The position numbers and the translations under genes are program-made. 64,000 nucleotides of DNA from Paenibacillus sophorae. GTDB lineage: Bacteria > Bacillota > Bacilli > Paenibacillales > Paenibacillaceae. The notes below the pieces were generated by a model. It saw only the letters and a list, made by a program, of their open reading frames with translations. It ran no database searches and was not told the origin of the DNA. Shown here piece after piece: positions 1 to 10,500 of this stretch; the stretch's first letter is position 1, and each line of letters begins with the position of its first letter. The stretch covers positions 3,038,001-3,102,000 of the forward strand of contig NZ_CP076607.1 of the NCBI RefSeq assembly GCF_018966525.1, in the 5' to 3' direction.

Positions 1-1770
1 GCCCGGATTGACTTTCCAGAATTAATGGCGACTAATCAAGATATTTTGAGCCGAGCCAGTATTCCTCCATTTATAAATCAACTCGTTGTTCATGCTACAG
101 CTGAGGCCCCATATTTGCGTGTAAGATTAACCGGAAAGTGGACCGCTGATAATACACCTGAAGGTGAAATTGAACAGAAGCTACATTTTGTCACTGTTGC
201 TGAAGGTGAAGACGAAGCTGAAGACGATCTAGTTCCCGTCACACCGCACCAGCGTTCTACAATTCAAGTCATATATGTTCCTGCCGTAAGAGAACCATCT
301 GCCCAATTACGTAATGCTTCGGGAACAATACTTTGGCGGATTTTAAATAATATCTCCTGGCCAGATGACATAAACGACTCAATCAAAACAAAAATGGAAC
401 CTGTGAATGAGTTGTTCGACGGTATTGACGGGGTTTCGCAGATAAGAAGTGTCATCGGTGAGGAGTGGAAAAAATACCACAAAGATACCCGGTATCAAGA
501 TGCAAAATTACAATTTAGCAGTTCTACACTTGCTTCAATACTTAAGAAGATTGAAGTGACATTTACTCCAACTCATGATCAGGGCGAATATAGCGTAGAA
601 AAATTGGGTGATGGTCTACGATCCTTGTTTTATCTTTCATTAGTGTCATCTTTACTTGAGTCAGAGATTAAAATTACTGGAAAATCAAATGCTTCTCTTA
701 CAGTACTTGCGGTTGAAGAACCGGAAAATCATATTTCACCTCATCTTCTAGGAAGAGTGATGGAGAATTTAAAGGACATTTCTAATAAGTCCAATGCTCA
801 AGTAATTTTAACCTCACATAGCGCTTCAATTATTAAGCGAGTCGATCCAGAAGATCTTATTCACTTGAGAATAGATCAAACGAATTTTACAACAATAGTA
901 AAGAAAGTGATTTTACCTAATAAGACATCTGATGCATATACATACATTAAGGAAGCTGTGAGGGCTTTCCCTGAAATTTATTTTGCAAGATTAGTAATTT
1001 TAGGTGAGGGTGATTCAGAAGAGATCGTAATTCCCAAAATACTTGCAGTTAACGAAATACATCCCGATGATTATGGAATATCAATTGTCCCACTTGGGGG
1101 AAGGCATGTTAACCATATGTGGAAATTACTCAACGAGTTGAATATTCCACATATTACTTTATTGGATTTGGATCGGGAACGAGGAGGCGGAGGTTGGAGT
1201 AGAATTAAGTATGCAATTAAGCAGTTGTTACTTAATGGCCATAATCGTGAAGAGTTATTAAAAGTCCGGGTTGGAGAAAAAGAAGTAGTCCTTTCTGATG
1301 AACAAATAGAAGAAATGGATGAGTATCCAATGACCCCTGAGTGGATAGAGACTTCTATGAATAAATTGTGGATTCAAAGACTTATGAGAGATAAGTATAA
1401 TGTCTTCTTTTCCGCGCCTTTAGATTTAGATTTTCTTATGCTAGAAACATTTCCTGAAGCATATAAAGAAACAGTTCCTAGGGGCCCTAGCATACCAGAT
1501 CGTACTCAGCATCCTGAAGAATATGCGGAAAAAATTAAGGGCGGCATCATTGCTGCATTAAAGAATGTGAAGGCAACGGGGCACACCTATACAGAAGAAC
1601 AGCATGAACTTATGGTTTGGTATAATACGTTGTTTCTCGGCAGAAGTAAACCAAGCACACACATTGAAGCCTTATTAAAACTTGATGATGATGACTTAAT
1701 AATTTTCATGCCTGAGCCTTTTAGTAAGCTAGTTGTGAGGGTAAAAGAAATCCTACAAAAGGAAGATTAA
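1..1770 (+). CDS. gajA: Gabija GajA-like OLD-family ATPase/TOPRIM endonuclease (5' end outside window)
   Basis: The frame is open to base 1, so the gene starts upstream and its Walker A loop is not in view. The first ATG at base 25 is internal. Counting from that ATG, an ABC-type Walker B/signature stretch (VLAVEEPENHISPHL) lies near residues 228-243 and the H-loop (ILTSHSAS) near 260. A TOPRIM domain follows, with its acidic residue in LGEGDSEE near 328 and a DxD in LLDLDRERGG near 380. This ATPase-then-TOPRIM order is that of OLD-family nucleases. The UvrD-like helicase gene begins 4 bp downstream, the arrangement of class 2 OLD / Gabija anti-phage systems, in which GajA nicks DNA. The role in defence is inferred from family and neighbour. 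The DNA is much more AT-rich than the flanking chromosome, which fits acquired cargo. Confidence 0.8.
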   Translation, partial: ARIDFPELMATNQDILSRASIPPFINQLVVHATAEAPYLRVRLTGKWTADNTPEGEIEQKLHFVTVAEGEDEAEDDLVPVTPHQRSTIQVIYVPAVREPSAQLRNASGTILWRILNNISWPDDINDSIKTKMEPVNELFDGIDGVSQIRSVIGEEWKKYHKDTRYQDAKLQFSSSTLASILKKIEVTFTPTHDQGEYSVEKLGDGLRSLFYLSLVSSLLESEIKITGKSNASLTVLAVEEPENHISPHLLGRVMENLKDISNKSNAQVILTSHSASIIKRVDPEDLIHLRIDQTNFTTIVKKVILPNKTSDAYTYIKEAVRAFPEIYFARLVILGEGDSEEIVIPKILAVNEIHPDDYGISIVPLGGRHVNHMWKLLNELNIPHITLLDLDRERGGGGWSRIKYAIKQLLLNGHNREELLKVRVGEKEVVLSDEQIEEMDEYPMTPEWIETSMNKLWIQRLMRDKYNVFFSAPLDLDFLMLETFPEAYKETVPRGPSIPDRTQHPEEYAEKIKGGIIAALKNVKATGHTYTEEQHELMVWYNTLFLGRSKPSTHIEALLKLDDDDLIIFMPEPFSKLVVRVKEILQKED

Positions 1771-1774
1771 GTTC

Positions 1775-3703
1775 ATGTCATATACTAAACCAGAGAACTG
1801 GAGTCCAGGGGAAGAAATCACCTTGGAACCGGCAGCAGAGTTAGCAGTGAAATCGGAGTTAAATAATCTAATCTTAGCAGGTCCAGGAGCGGGAAAAACT
1901 GAACTACTAGCTCAACGTGCTTGCTTTTTATTACAAACCAATTTATGTCCATACCCTCAAAAAATCTTGGCTATTAGTTTTAAAAAAGACGCCGCGGAAA
2001 ACCTGAAAAATAGAGTGGAATTACGGTCTGGAAAAGAGCTGGCAGCAAGGTTTGAATCAAGGACATTCGATTCGTTTTCCAAACAACTATTAGATAGATT
2101 TAGATTAGGTTTACCAGATGCTTATCGTCCAGCAAAACATTATAATATTTTGACTTCAAATAGGGAGATCCGGGAAATAGTCACTGGTTACATAATCGAG
2201 CGGCATCCTAATCAGCCTAATTGGATGCATGAAATTAACTTCAACGTTTTATTTAGACGTTTATCTGATGATGAGTTGCCCATATTCGAAGATGGAGAAG
2301 ATATTTACACTTGGGTTTTGACAAGGCTTTGGAATGTTATGATTCAGGGGGGGAACGGACTTCCAAGCTCTTTAACGTTTCCTATGATTTCTAAGCTAGC
2401 CGATTATTTGCTAAAACAGAATCCACTAATCAAAAAGGCACTTCAGGTAACATATAGTCACGTTTTTTTGGATGAATTCCAAGATACCACTCACCTTCAA
2501 TATGAATTAGTAAAAACAATTTTCTTAGAATCTTCAGTAATACTGACAAGTGTGGGGGATGATAAGCAAAGAATCATGGGGTGGGCAGGTGCCCTTTCCG
2601 ATTCTTTTGAACAATTTAAGCACGATTTTAATGCTAGTCAAATTGAATTAACACATAACCATAGGTCTGCCCCGAGATTAATAGAAATACAGAATGTAAT
2701 GGCAAAGATAATCAATGAAAATGCTACGTATGCTACAGTTTCTAGACAACACAGTGATCTGGAGGGAGTATGTGAGGTTTGGAATTTTCAGACTCATTTA
2801 GATGAGGCCGTATTTGTAGCATCGAGTATAGCAAAAAGAATACAGCAAGAAAACGTGACACCAAGAGATATTTGTATACTTGTAAAGCAGTATGAACATA
2901 TCTATGCACGAAATGTAATTGAGGAGTTAGGAAAACAAGGTGTTCAGGCTAGAATTGAAAAAGAATATCAAGATTTACTTGCAGAAGAATGTACACAGCT
3001 AATTATTGATTTTTTTAAACTGGCTACAATTGAAAGAACACATGATTCATGGGTGCGGGTATCAGAAGTTTTGTCTTTTGTACAAGGTTTTGATCCCGAT
3101 CATGACCACCTCGAAATATTAAAAATGGAGTCGGAACTTAATGAACATATTATTCAAATAAGAAGTAAATTAGATCGAGTGGTGAATGACGAAGATAGGT
3201 GTAAACAAGAAATTGAAAATATCATTAAAGGGATATATTCCTTTATTGGAGTAGAAAAGTTTTTTCGGTTATATCCAAAGTATGCTAGAGGGACGTTCTT
3301 TAATCAATTAATTGATGACTCAGTTGAAAAACTAACAACAGCATATATGAAATACTTGAATTGGAGCGATGCTATCTCTGATTTTATAGGATTGTTTAGT
3401 ATTCCTATAATGACAATTCATAAGAGTAAAGGATTAGAGTACGATACTGTTATATTTCTAGGTCTAGAAGATGATGCATTTTGGAGTTTCCAAACACAAA
3501 GAGCAGCTGATATGTGCGCATTTTTTGTGGCTCTGTCCCGAGCCAAAAAACAGTGTTTTTTTACTTTCAGTGCCTCAAGAGAAATCTTGCGATTTGGAGA
3601 TGTTCAGGTGAGACCTCAGTTTAATCAAAATCTTTCATCTCTATATCAGATATTACAGGATGCTAATGTTACTGTTAGGCACATTTCAGAAGTGAACTTG
3701 TGA
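1775..3703 (+). CDS. gajB: Gabija GajB-like UvrD/Rep-family helicase
   Basis: A superfamily 1 helicase. Walker A is GPGAGKTELL near residues 36-45; motif II is FLDEFQDTT near 231-239; motif III is GDDKQRIMGWAGA; motif IV is THNHRSAPRLIE; motif V is IMTIHKSKGLEYD near 548; and motif VI is VALSRAKK. All core motifs look intact. At 642 residues it is longer than the roughly 500 residues of the founding GajB. An AAGGAAG site precedes the ATG and the gap to gajA is 4 bp, so the two are co-transcribed. In Gabija, GajB acts with the GajA nuclease against invading DNA; that function is inferred here. A stand-alone UvrD-like repair helicase is the alternative, but the OLD neighbour argues against it. 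Confidence 0.8.
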   Translation: MSYTKPENWSPGEEITLEPAAELAVKSELNNLILAGPGAGKTELLAQRACFLLQTNLCPYPQKILAISFKKDAAENLKNRVELRSGKELAARFESRTFDSFSKQLLDRFRLGLPDAYRPAKHYNILTSNREIREIVTGYIIERHPNQPNWMHEINFNVLFRRLSDDELPIFEDGEDIYTWVLTRLWNVMIQGGNGLPSSLTFPMISKLADYLLKQNPLIKKALQVTYSHVFLDEFQDTTHLQYELVKTIFLESSVILTSVGDDKQRIMGWAGALSDSFEQFKHDFNASQIELTHNHRSAPRLIEIQNVMAKIINENATYATVSRQHSDLEGVCEVWNFQTHLDEAVFVASSIAKRIQQENVTPRDICILVKQYEHIYARNVIEELGKQGVQARIEKEYQDLLAEECTQLIIDFFKLATIERTHDSWVRVSEVLSFVQGFDPDHDHLEILKMESELNEHIIQIRSKLDRVVNDEDRCKQEIENIIKGIYSFIGVEKFFRLYPKYARGTFFNQLIDDSVEKLTTAYMKYLNWSDAISDFIGLFSIPIMTIHKSKGLEYDTVIFLGLEDDAFWSFQTQRAADMCAFFVALSRAKKQCFFTFSASREILRFGDVQVRPQFNQNLSSLYQILQDANVTVRHISEVNL

Positions 3704-3722
3704 GAAGATAGGAGTTAAAATA

Positions 3723-4472
3723 ATGAAGATTTGGGGTGTTGACTTATCAGTCATTATTGTTGCATTGGTGACAGCATATATAGGTTATCAATTCAATCAT
3801 CGTTCCAAAAAAAGAGAAGTATTTCTAAGAGAATTGGGTAGGAGCTATGACGAGGTTTATTCTCCAATGTTTGAACAATTATCACTTATTGAAGCAACTG
3901 AAGAGAAAAACGAGAAATTACGAATGATTGATAATTTCGTTCAGGAGTATTCTGGTAAGGACTCAAAAATTCGGTTAATAGCTTCATCCTTTATATTGGA
4001 GTACTTTCATAATCTTAGGAAAGTTCATTCGAAATATAAAGAAGACAATAATAGGGTAAATGAACGGGAGCTCCTAGACAAATTCAATGGACTTTACCCT
4101 ATGATTGAAGATGAATACTGGAATGCTCATGACACTATTTATGAGGATCACAAGCAATTCATAAGCGACACATTTAACAATCCATTTTTTGTTGTGATAT
4201 CAAACGTATATAGAATTTTTTACCACTTGTCAGTATTTGTTTTTTGGATTAGTCTGGTTGTTCTTTATTTTACAATTTCTCACTTAATAATACCTATTGA
4301 ATGGGTGCCTAAATGGTGGGGGATTACTTATGCGTTATTATTTGTTATTTTGGCAATATTGTTTTTTTCGTTTATGATGATGTTTAAAGAAATAGTAATC
4401 AAGAAAAATAGAAGAGAAAGTAGAGTCTCTAAGAACCTCAAGAAAACAATAAAAAGATTTTTTGGTAAATAA
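3723..4472 (+). CDS. Membrane protein of unknown function, third gene of the Gabija-like operon
   Basis: Not recognised. The 249-residue product has one hydrophobic N-terminal segment (about residues 7-24), a charged helical middle of about 140 residues, two more membrane segments (about 165-190 and 198-222), and a very basic tail. A TAGGAG site precedes the ATG, which lies 19 bp after the helicase stop. A terminator follows, so this is the last gene of the operon. It may be an accessory of the defence system, such as a membrane-acting component, or only a passenger. Base composition matches gajA and gajB. Confidence 0.6.
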   Translation: MKIWGVDLSVIIVALVTAYIGYQFNHRSKKREVFLRELGRSYDEVYSPMFEQLSLIEATEEKNEKLRMIDNFVQEYSGKDSKIRLIASSFILEYFHNLRKVHSKYKEDNNRVNERELLDKFNGLYPMIEDEYWNAHDTIYEDHKQFISDTFNNPFFVVISNVYRIFYHLSVFVFWISLVVLYFTISHLIIPIEWVPKWWGITYALLFVILAILFFSFMMMFKEIVIKKNRRESRVSKNLKKTIKRFFGK

Positions 4473-4534
4473 GTTTTTGGTCGTTGCAATGTCTTCAAGC
4501 TAGAAACATAAACTTGAAAAGAACTACAACGAAG

Positions 4535-4569
4535 AAAAAAGCCTCTTTGAATTGAATAGAGGCTTTTTT
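4535..4569. terminator. Bidirectional intrinsic terminator
   Basis: An AAAAAAGCCTCT arm and its complement flank an 11-base loop, with runs of A on one side and T on the other. It lies between the convergent Gabija-like operon and the methylase-helicase gene and can serve both. Confidence 0.8.
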
Positions 4570-4583
4570 CATTAACATGATTA

Positions 4584-7500
4584 TTAACACTCTCCAGGTT
4601 CGCAACATGCTAGATCTCTTTCATGTACAGGTTGCTGTTCTTCAGGAGAATCCTCAATCATCAGTTCTTGATTTTGCAATTCCTGAAATTCAAGCGTTGA
4701 GTTAATCTCTGCCTGCCGGGCAACAAGTTCTTGCAGCTTTTGCTCAAATTCGAACGGCTTCGTTTTCTCATTTTGCGCGGCCGTATACTGGTCATGCAAT
4801 TCCTTCTGTTTTTGTACGTCTGCTTGCAGCAAAGAAGGTATTTTCTCAATGGCATTTTCGATTCGAGAAATATTGCCCAGTTCCGAATCACCCAAATCGA
4901 TAGGATAGATTTTCGCTCCCCGAATTTCCACATGCATGTTGTACATAGACTGCCGTGCGAGGTGAATTTCAAATCCCCGATAAGCTCCAATCCGAAGTGA
5001 TTCATCAGGCTGCAAGACCGTTATATTGTACAGGAGCAGGAGCACTTCACCGGCTTTTGGACGTTCTGTAAAGGTTTTTTCGTCCAATTCCATATGAAAC
5101 GGTTTGTTCCGCGACTGCTCAAGTAGACAAATGTCTTCCTGCAGTTGCGAGATTTCATGCTCTGTTCTTTGCAGCGATTGCGGATACTGTTTGATTTTGG
5201 TTTCGAGCATCATTTGTTCATTGTACCAGTTGGACTTCAGCAATTTCAGACGAGTTACTTCATTATCGACTTGCATCTTTTCAGCCAACAACGGATTGTC
5301 TGTCGCGATCGCTTTCACTTCCGCCGCAGATAATACAGTTTCGTCTGCGTCATCACAGGAGCGGGAAATGTTTTTGCCGGTCATCACTTGCGAGATGTAT
5401 CGGAGCTTTTGCTCCTGGATTTGCCAAAGATAAGCATCGAATGTCCCTTTTGTGACATATCGGAAGATCTGGACAACGTCGTTCTGGTTACCTTGTCTCA
5501 AGATGCGGCCGTCCCGTTGCGTGATGTCTGCAGGACGCCATGGACAATCCAGATGATGGGCGGCGATGAGCCGATCCTGAACGTTCGTACCGGTCCCCAT
5601 TTTTTGTGTGGAGCCCAACAGTATCCGAACTTCGCCGCGGCGGACCTTTTCAAACAAGGCTTCCCGCTGTACATCCGTATTTGCATCATGGATAAAGGCG
5701 ATTTCATGCTCCGGAACACCCCGAAGTATGAGTTGTGTTTTGACTTCATCATAAACGTTAAATTGGCCCGATTTCGGTGTTCCGCTATCGCAGAAAATCA
5801 CTTGAGTCAATCGATCCGTTTCTGTCCGTTTCCAAATGTCGAAGGTGATGGAGATACAACGGTTCAGCTTGGATGTTGGATCGGAGGGAGCGGCTTCATC
5901 CACCAGCCGTGGATCAATGGACATCAACTTTGCTTCATGCGTGAGCTTGAGCATATTGTCCTCGGTGGCGTCCACTTCATTGTTTCGGATCTTCTCGGCG
6001 CGTACGACAAAGTCGTCCATCATTTGCTTTTGAAAGAAAGAACATTCGCTGACGATAACGGTTGATTTTCCGCCTTCCAGTTGTGGGGTGGGCAAATTTA
6101 GCATGTCCGCCGTTTGGATGTCTGCCACTAAGCGAAACAAACTCATTAGCTCCGGCAAATTATGAAACTTGGCGAAGCGGGATTTCATCCGGTAGCCGCT
6201 GCCTTCAGGTGTGATCTCCAGTGACGTAACTACTTCCCCGAACGTCGCCGCCCAGTTGTCGAAGAAGTTCAAGCCCAGTTTTTGTAGCAGATGCGGCTGA
6301 AGGTAGCGCTGCATGACGTACATTTCCGACATGCTGTTGCTGATCGGCGTGCCAGTGGCAAAGACGACGCCGCGGCCATTGTTCATTTCCTGTAGGTACT
6401 GACATTTGAGCAGCATATCCGTTGCGCGCTGGCTGCTGGATTTGCCGATGCCGGCAACGTTTCGCATTTTGGTGAACGTGAAGCAATTTTTATACGCATG
6501 TGCTTCATCCACAAACAACATGTCCACGCCCAACTGCTCGAAGGTAAGCAGGTCATCCTTTTTTCGTTCGTTGACCAGACGCTCCAAACGGGATTTCAGG
6601 TTGTTCTCGAAAACGACCATCTGCTTGATGCTCCAGTTGTCTCCCTTTTCTTTTTTCATTTGTTCGATCATGCTGGAGACGTTGCGGATTTCATCTCGTA
6701 GTAGTTGTTCCTGACGTTCTTTGGAAATCGGGATTTTTTCAAATTGGCTATGGCCGATGATAATCGCATCGTAATCTCCCATAGCTATTCGTGAAACGAA
6801 ACGTTGGCGATTGGAGAGGGCAAAGTCTTTTTTCGTCGTCACTAAAATGTTGGCAGCGGGGAAGAAGCGCAGAAATTCGTTGGCCCATTGCTCAGTCAAA
6901 TGGTTAGGGACACAGTATATCGGTTTCTGCACGGCTCCAATTCGTTTCAGGTACATACCGGCGGCAATCATAGCTGCTGTTTTGCCTGCCCCCACTTCAT
7001 GAGCCATCAGCGCTGTGCCCGAATAGATGATTCTTGCAGTGACATCTTTCTGATGCTTGCGCAGCTCCATTTCTTCGTTCATCCCTTGAAAAACGAGATG
7101 ATCGCCATCGTAGTTTCGAGGCCGGATCGTATTGAACTTGTTGTTGTAAATGGCTAACAGGTCGTCGGCACGGTATTTATCTTGAAATAACCAGGACGAG
7201 AAAGCTTCTTTCATCTGCTGCTGTTTGGCGCGGGCGATCATCGTTTCTTTGGCATTGACGACATACTTGGTTTGCTCGTTCCCGTTGCTGTCCAGGTAGG
7301 TGACCGGATCCCGAACGGTGATGCTTTGCAGATTCAGGCTGCTTTCAAAAATCTCGTAGGCGTTGGCACGAGGAGTGCCGAAGGTTTGATTGACTTTGAT
7401 CGAATTCCGTTCCAGCGATTTACCGGATACGCGCCAAGTATTGGTATATTCTAAATAATCGACATCGGTGGTTTGACTAGCCTGGAACACCTTGGCGGTT

Positions 7501-10500
7501 CCAAACGTTTCGTACATGAAGTCCCGATAATAACGAACGGGAATCCACGGACTGCCGATGCGAAAATCAATATCTCCCGGCATAAGTGGAGGAGGTTGCA
7601 CTTGGGTCAGTGCTTCGACGTTGCGGGTAAACAGCTCGGGATGTTCCTGAGCTTTCAGCGTTGCATAGGCCAGCTTATCTTTGACATTACCGGACAAATA
7701 CTCTTCATCTAACTCCCAGCCTTCTTCCTCGTCACCGGTATATTTTTGCGGATTGAGGAAAATGCGGTCATCGAGTTCTTCACGGACCTCGGAAGTAGTT
7801 TTCCCGCACAAATGAGCGATGTAGGGCAGGTCGATTTTCAATCGCTGGTTTAAGCAAATTTGCAATGCTTCCAATGCGGTTTCCGCTTGGTCAGGCAAAC
7901 GGTGCGGTCTGATGGTTGGTCGGAAAAAGATAGCAGCTTTCGTCCACATTTTTTCCGCCGTTAGGTCTTCGATGGAACGAAGCAGCGGCAATTGATCATC
8001 GTCGGTAAAGGCAGAAATATTGGCTCGATCGTTTATTGCTCCGTGTTCCCGAACAAAACGGTCGTATACTTGATTAAGTGCTTGCTGCGCTCGTTCGAGG
8101 TCAGCCAGTGGATAGCCGTCGCGGGTTTGAATCTGAATAACATCGAGCAATGCCGCTTTGATTGTGCAGAGTCCCTTAATTCGTTCGGCTTTTTTGCCTT
8201 TGATATCTTGCGGCAATAAGTAGCCATTTTCGCAATAGTAAATCCGATCACTTCGAACGACGTAGGTAAAGTTCTTAATCCCGGAAGGAGCTTTAATTCG
8301 TTCTGGCTCTTCGTCAAGTACGTCCATTTCTTCTTCCGGCAGATCCGGCATCGCGGCGAATTTAGCTTGTAGTGTCGAAAGCGCCTGTTCGAGTGCGACA
8401 GACAACTCTTGGCCCTCATGCGGCACGCATGTAGTCGCTCGTTCTGCTCCGTACATTCCGCGATCCCAAACCATGTTCCCCAATACCATATGGGGATGGG
8501 AGAGATAGTAACGGTTTAAAGGAATCCCGTCTGTTGTAGCATCAACATAAACCCACTCGGGCATTTCTGTGTTTTGTAACTGTAGGATGCGTTCCCGTTT
8601 TTGGAGAAACACAATGTCAGTGGTAACTTCGGCACCCGCCAACGATTGGAAGGTCGTATTGGGCAAACGGACGGCGCCGATCAGTTCGGCTTTTTGTGCC
8701 AACAGCTCACGTACACTAGAATCCTGTTTATCCATCGTCCCTTTACTGACAATGAAAGCCAGAATACCGCCAGGTTTTAGCAAGTCCAGTGCTCGGATAA
8801 AGAAATAATCGTGAATCAAGTAGCTTCTCGTATACCGCTGATCAAAGATGCGTACGTTGTGAAAAGGGATGTTGCTAAAAATGGCGTCAAACCGGGTATC
8901 CCCAAAATCCACTGTTTCAAATCCTTGCAGACGGATGTTCGCATTAGGGTACAGTTGGTGAGCAATCCGGCCAGTTATACTGTCCAATTCCACACCGTGC
9001 AATTCGGCGGTCTCCCATGCTGGAGGCAAAACAGAAAAGAAATTACCGGTTCCCATGGAAGGCTCCAGAAGTTTACGATTAGCTCCGTCGGTCAAGCCAA
9101 AGCGGAGCAAGGCATCGTGAATGGCCTGAATAACAACTTGTTCAGTATAAAAGGCGGTAATGGTCGAGTTTCGTGCCGCGGCGTATTCCGTTGCGTCCAA
9201 CAATTGTTTTAACTCGTGGTACTCGGATTCCCAACCGGTAGCCGTAGGGTTGAAGGCATTGGCCAGTCCGCCCCAGCCCACGTAACCTGCTAAAACCTGT
9301 TGCTCATCTGGAGTCGCAAGACGATTCTCCGTCTCCAATTGTTTCAGCAGCCGAATAGCATCGACATTATGTCTGAATTTACCTTTTGGACCGGTAGGAT
9401 ACGGGGAGCTTTCCGGGTTAAAGCGAAAATTGACGGTTTCAATTGGAAACGATGAAGAGGGTATGTCATCGGGAACGCTATTGATTGAGTCTTGCTGGTT
9501 TGAAACAAAGTCAGAATCGATGTCCTGCGTTGTAGTCTCAGACGCTTCATGTTCGATTTGGGCAGCGTAATCGAACAGCGTCCACTCCGGTTCGGCCGGT
9601 GGGAAAGGAGGGAAGCGTTCGTCGTATCGTCCCTCCTGAATCAATTGCAGGATAGCCGCAGCGACTTTATTCCAGGTGAATGTCGTTTCATGAGAGCCGT
9701 CAGCGTCGGCCCATTCCAGGCGCATTCCTTTGCTGTCGTGGTCGTAACCGTGCAATCCATTCCCGAATTCGCCTCTGGCGCCACCAATGCCATATAGAGA
9801 TTTGAGTAGAGGGACAAGATTGGCCGCTTTAACAGGGTAGTGTTCCGTTATGAACGTATAGATACGTTCTTTGGCCGTTGATCCGCTTTTGCTACTTTGC
9901 AGCAGGAGTTCCAACATGTGATCGGCTGAAATCTTTTCTTGTTGGCTATCTTCCTTTTTGGGCAGAAAAAAAGAACCGCTGGTGGGCGGCTCCGAATCGG
10001 AAGAGAATGTTGTTATCGCGGTTTCAGTATGATGTCGTTCAGGACCAGTTCTTCGGCGGTTGATTTGATCTGATTGAGGTGGCGTGTCCGCTCCAGGATG
10101 TCTTCCGTCTGTGGCATGGGATGGAGTCTCAGAAGCTGTTTGGTCAATACTTCCATCTTCGCGTGAGCTTCCTGTTCCACTTGAAGCATTTTTTCCATCA
10201 GATTGCCTTGCATCTTGAGAATCAGGAAGCGCTGCGGGTGGTGATTGCGGAGGAAATTCAGCGCCATCCGGCCATACTTGCCCAGCGTCTGCTGGTCGGC
10301 TTCTGCCTGATTCGAGATCTGCAGGTCGGGATACAGAAGGCCGTCGATCTCGTAATAATTCAAGTTCGGCTTGCTGCTGTTCATGTGAGAGTCTCCTTTC
10401 GTTATTAAGAATTTTTGCGTGGCGGGCGATGTCTTGCAGGATGTCGCGGGCTATCGTGGTTACTTGATGTCCTAATCGGGCAACAAGAGGTAACGAATCG

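Noticed and set aside
5388..6065. Rightward 225-residue frame inside the methylase-helicase gene
   Set aside because: Antisense to a conserved helicase region with clear motifs on the other strand.
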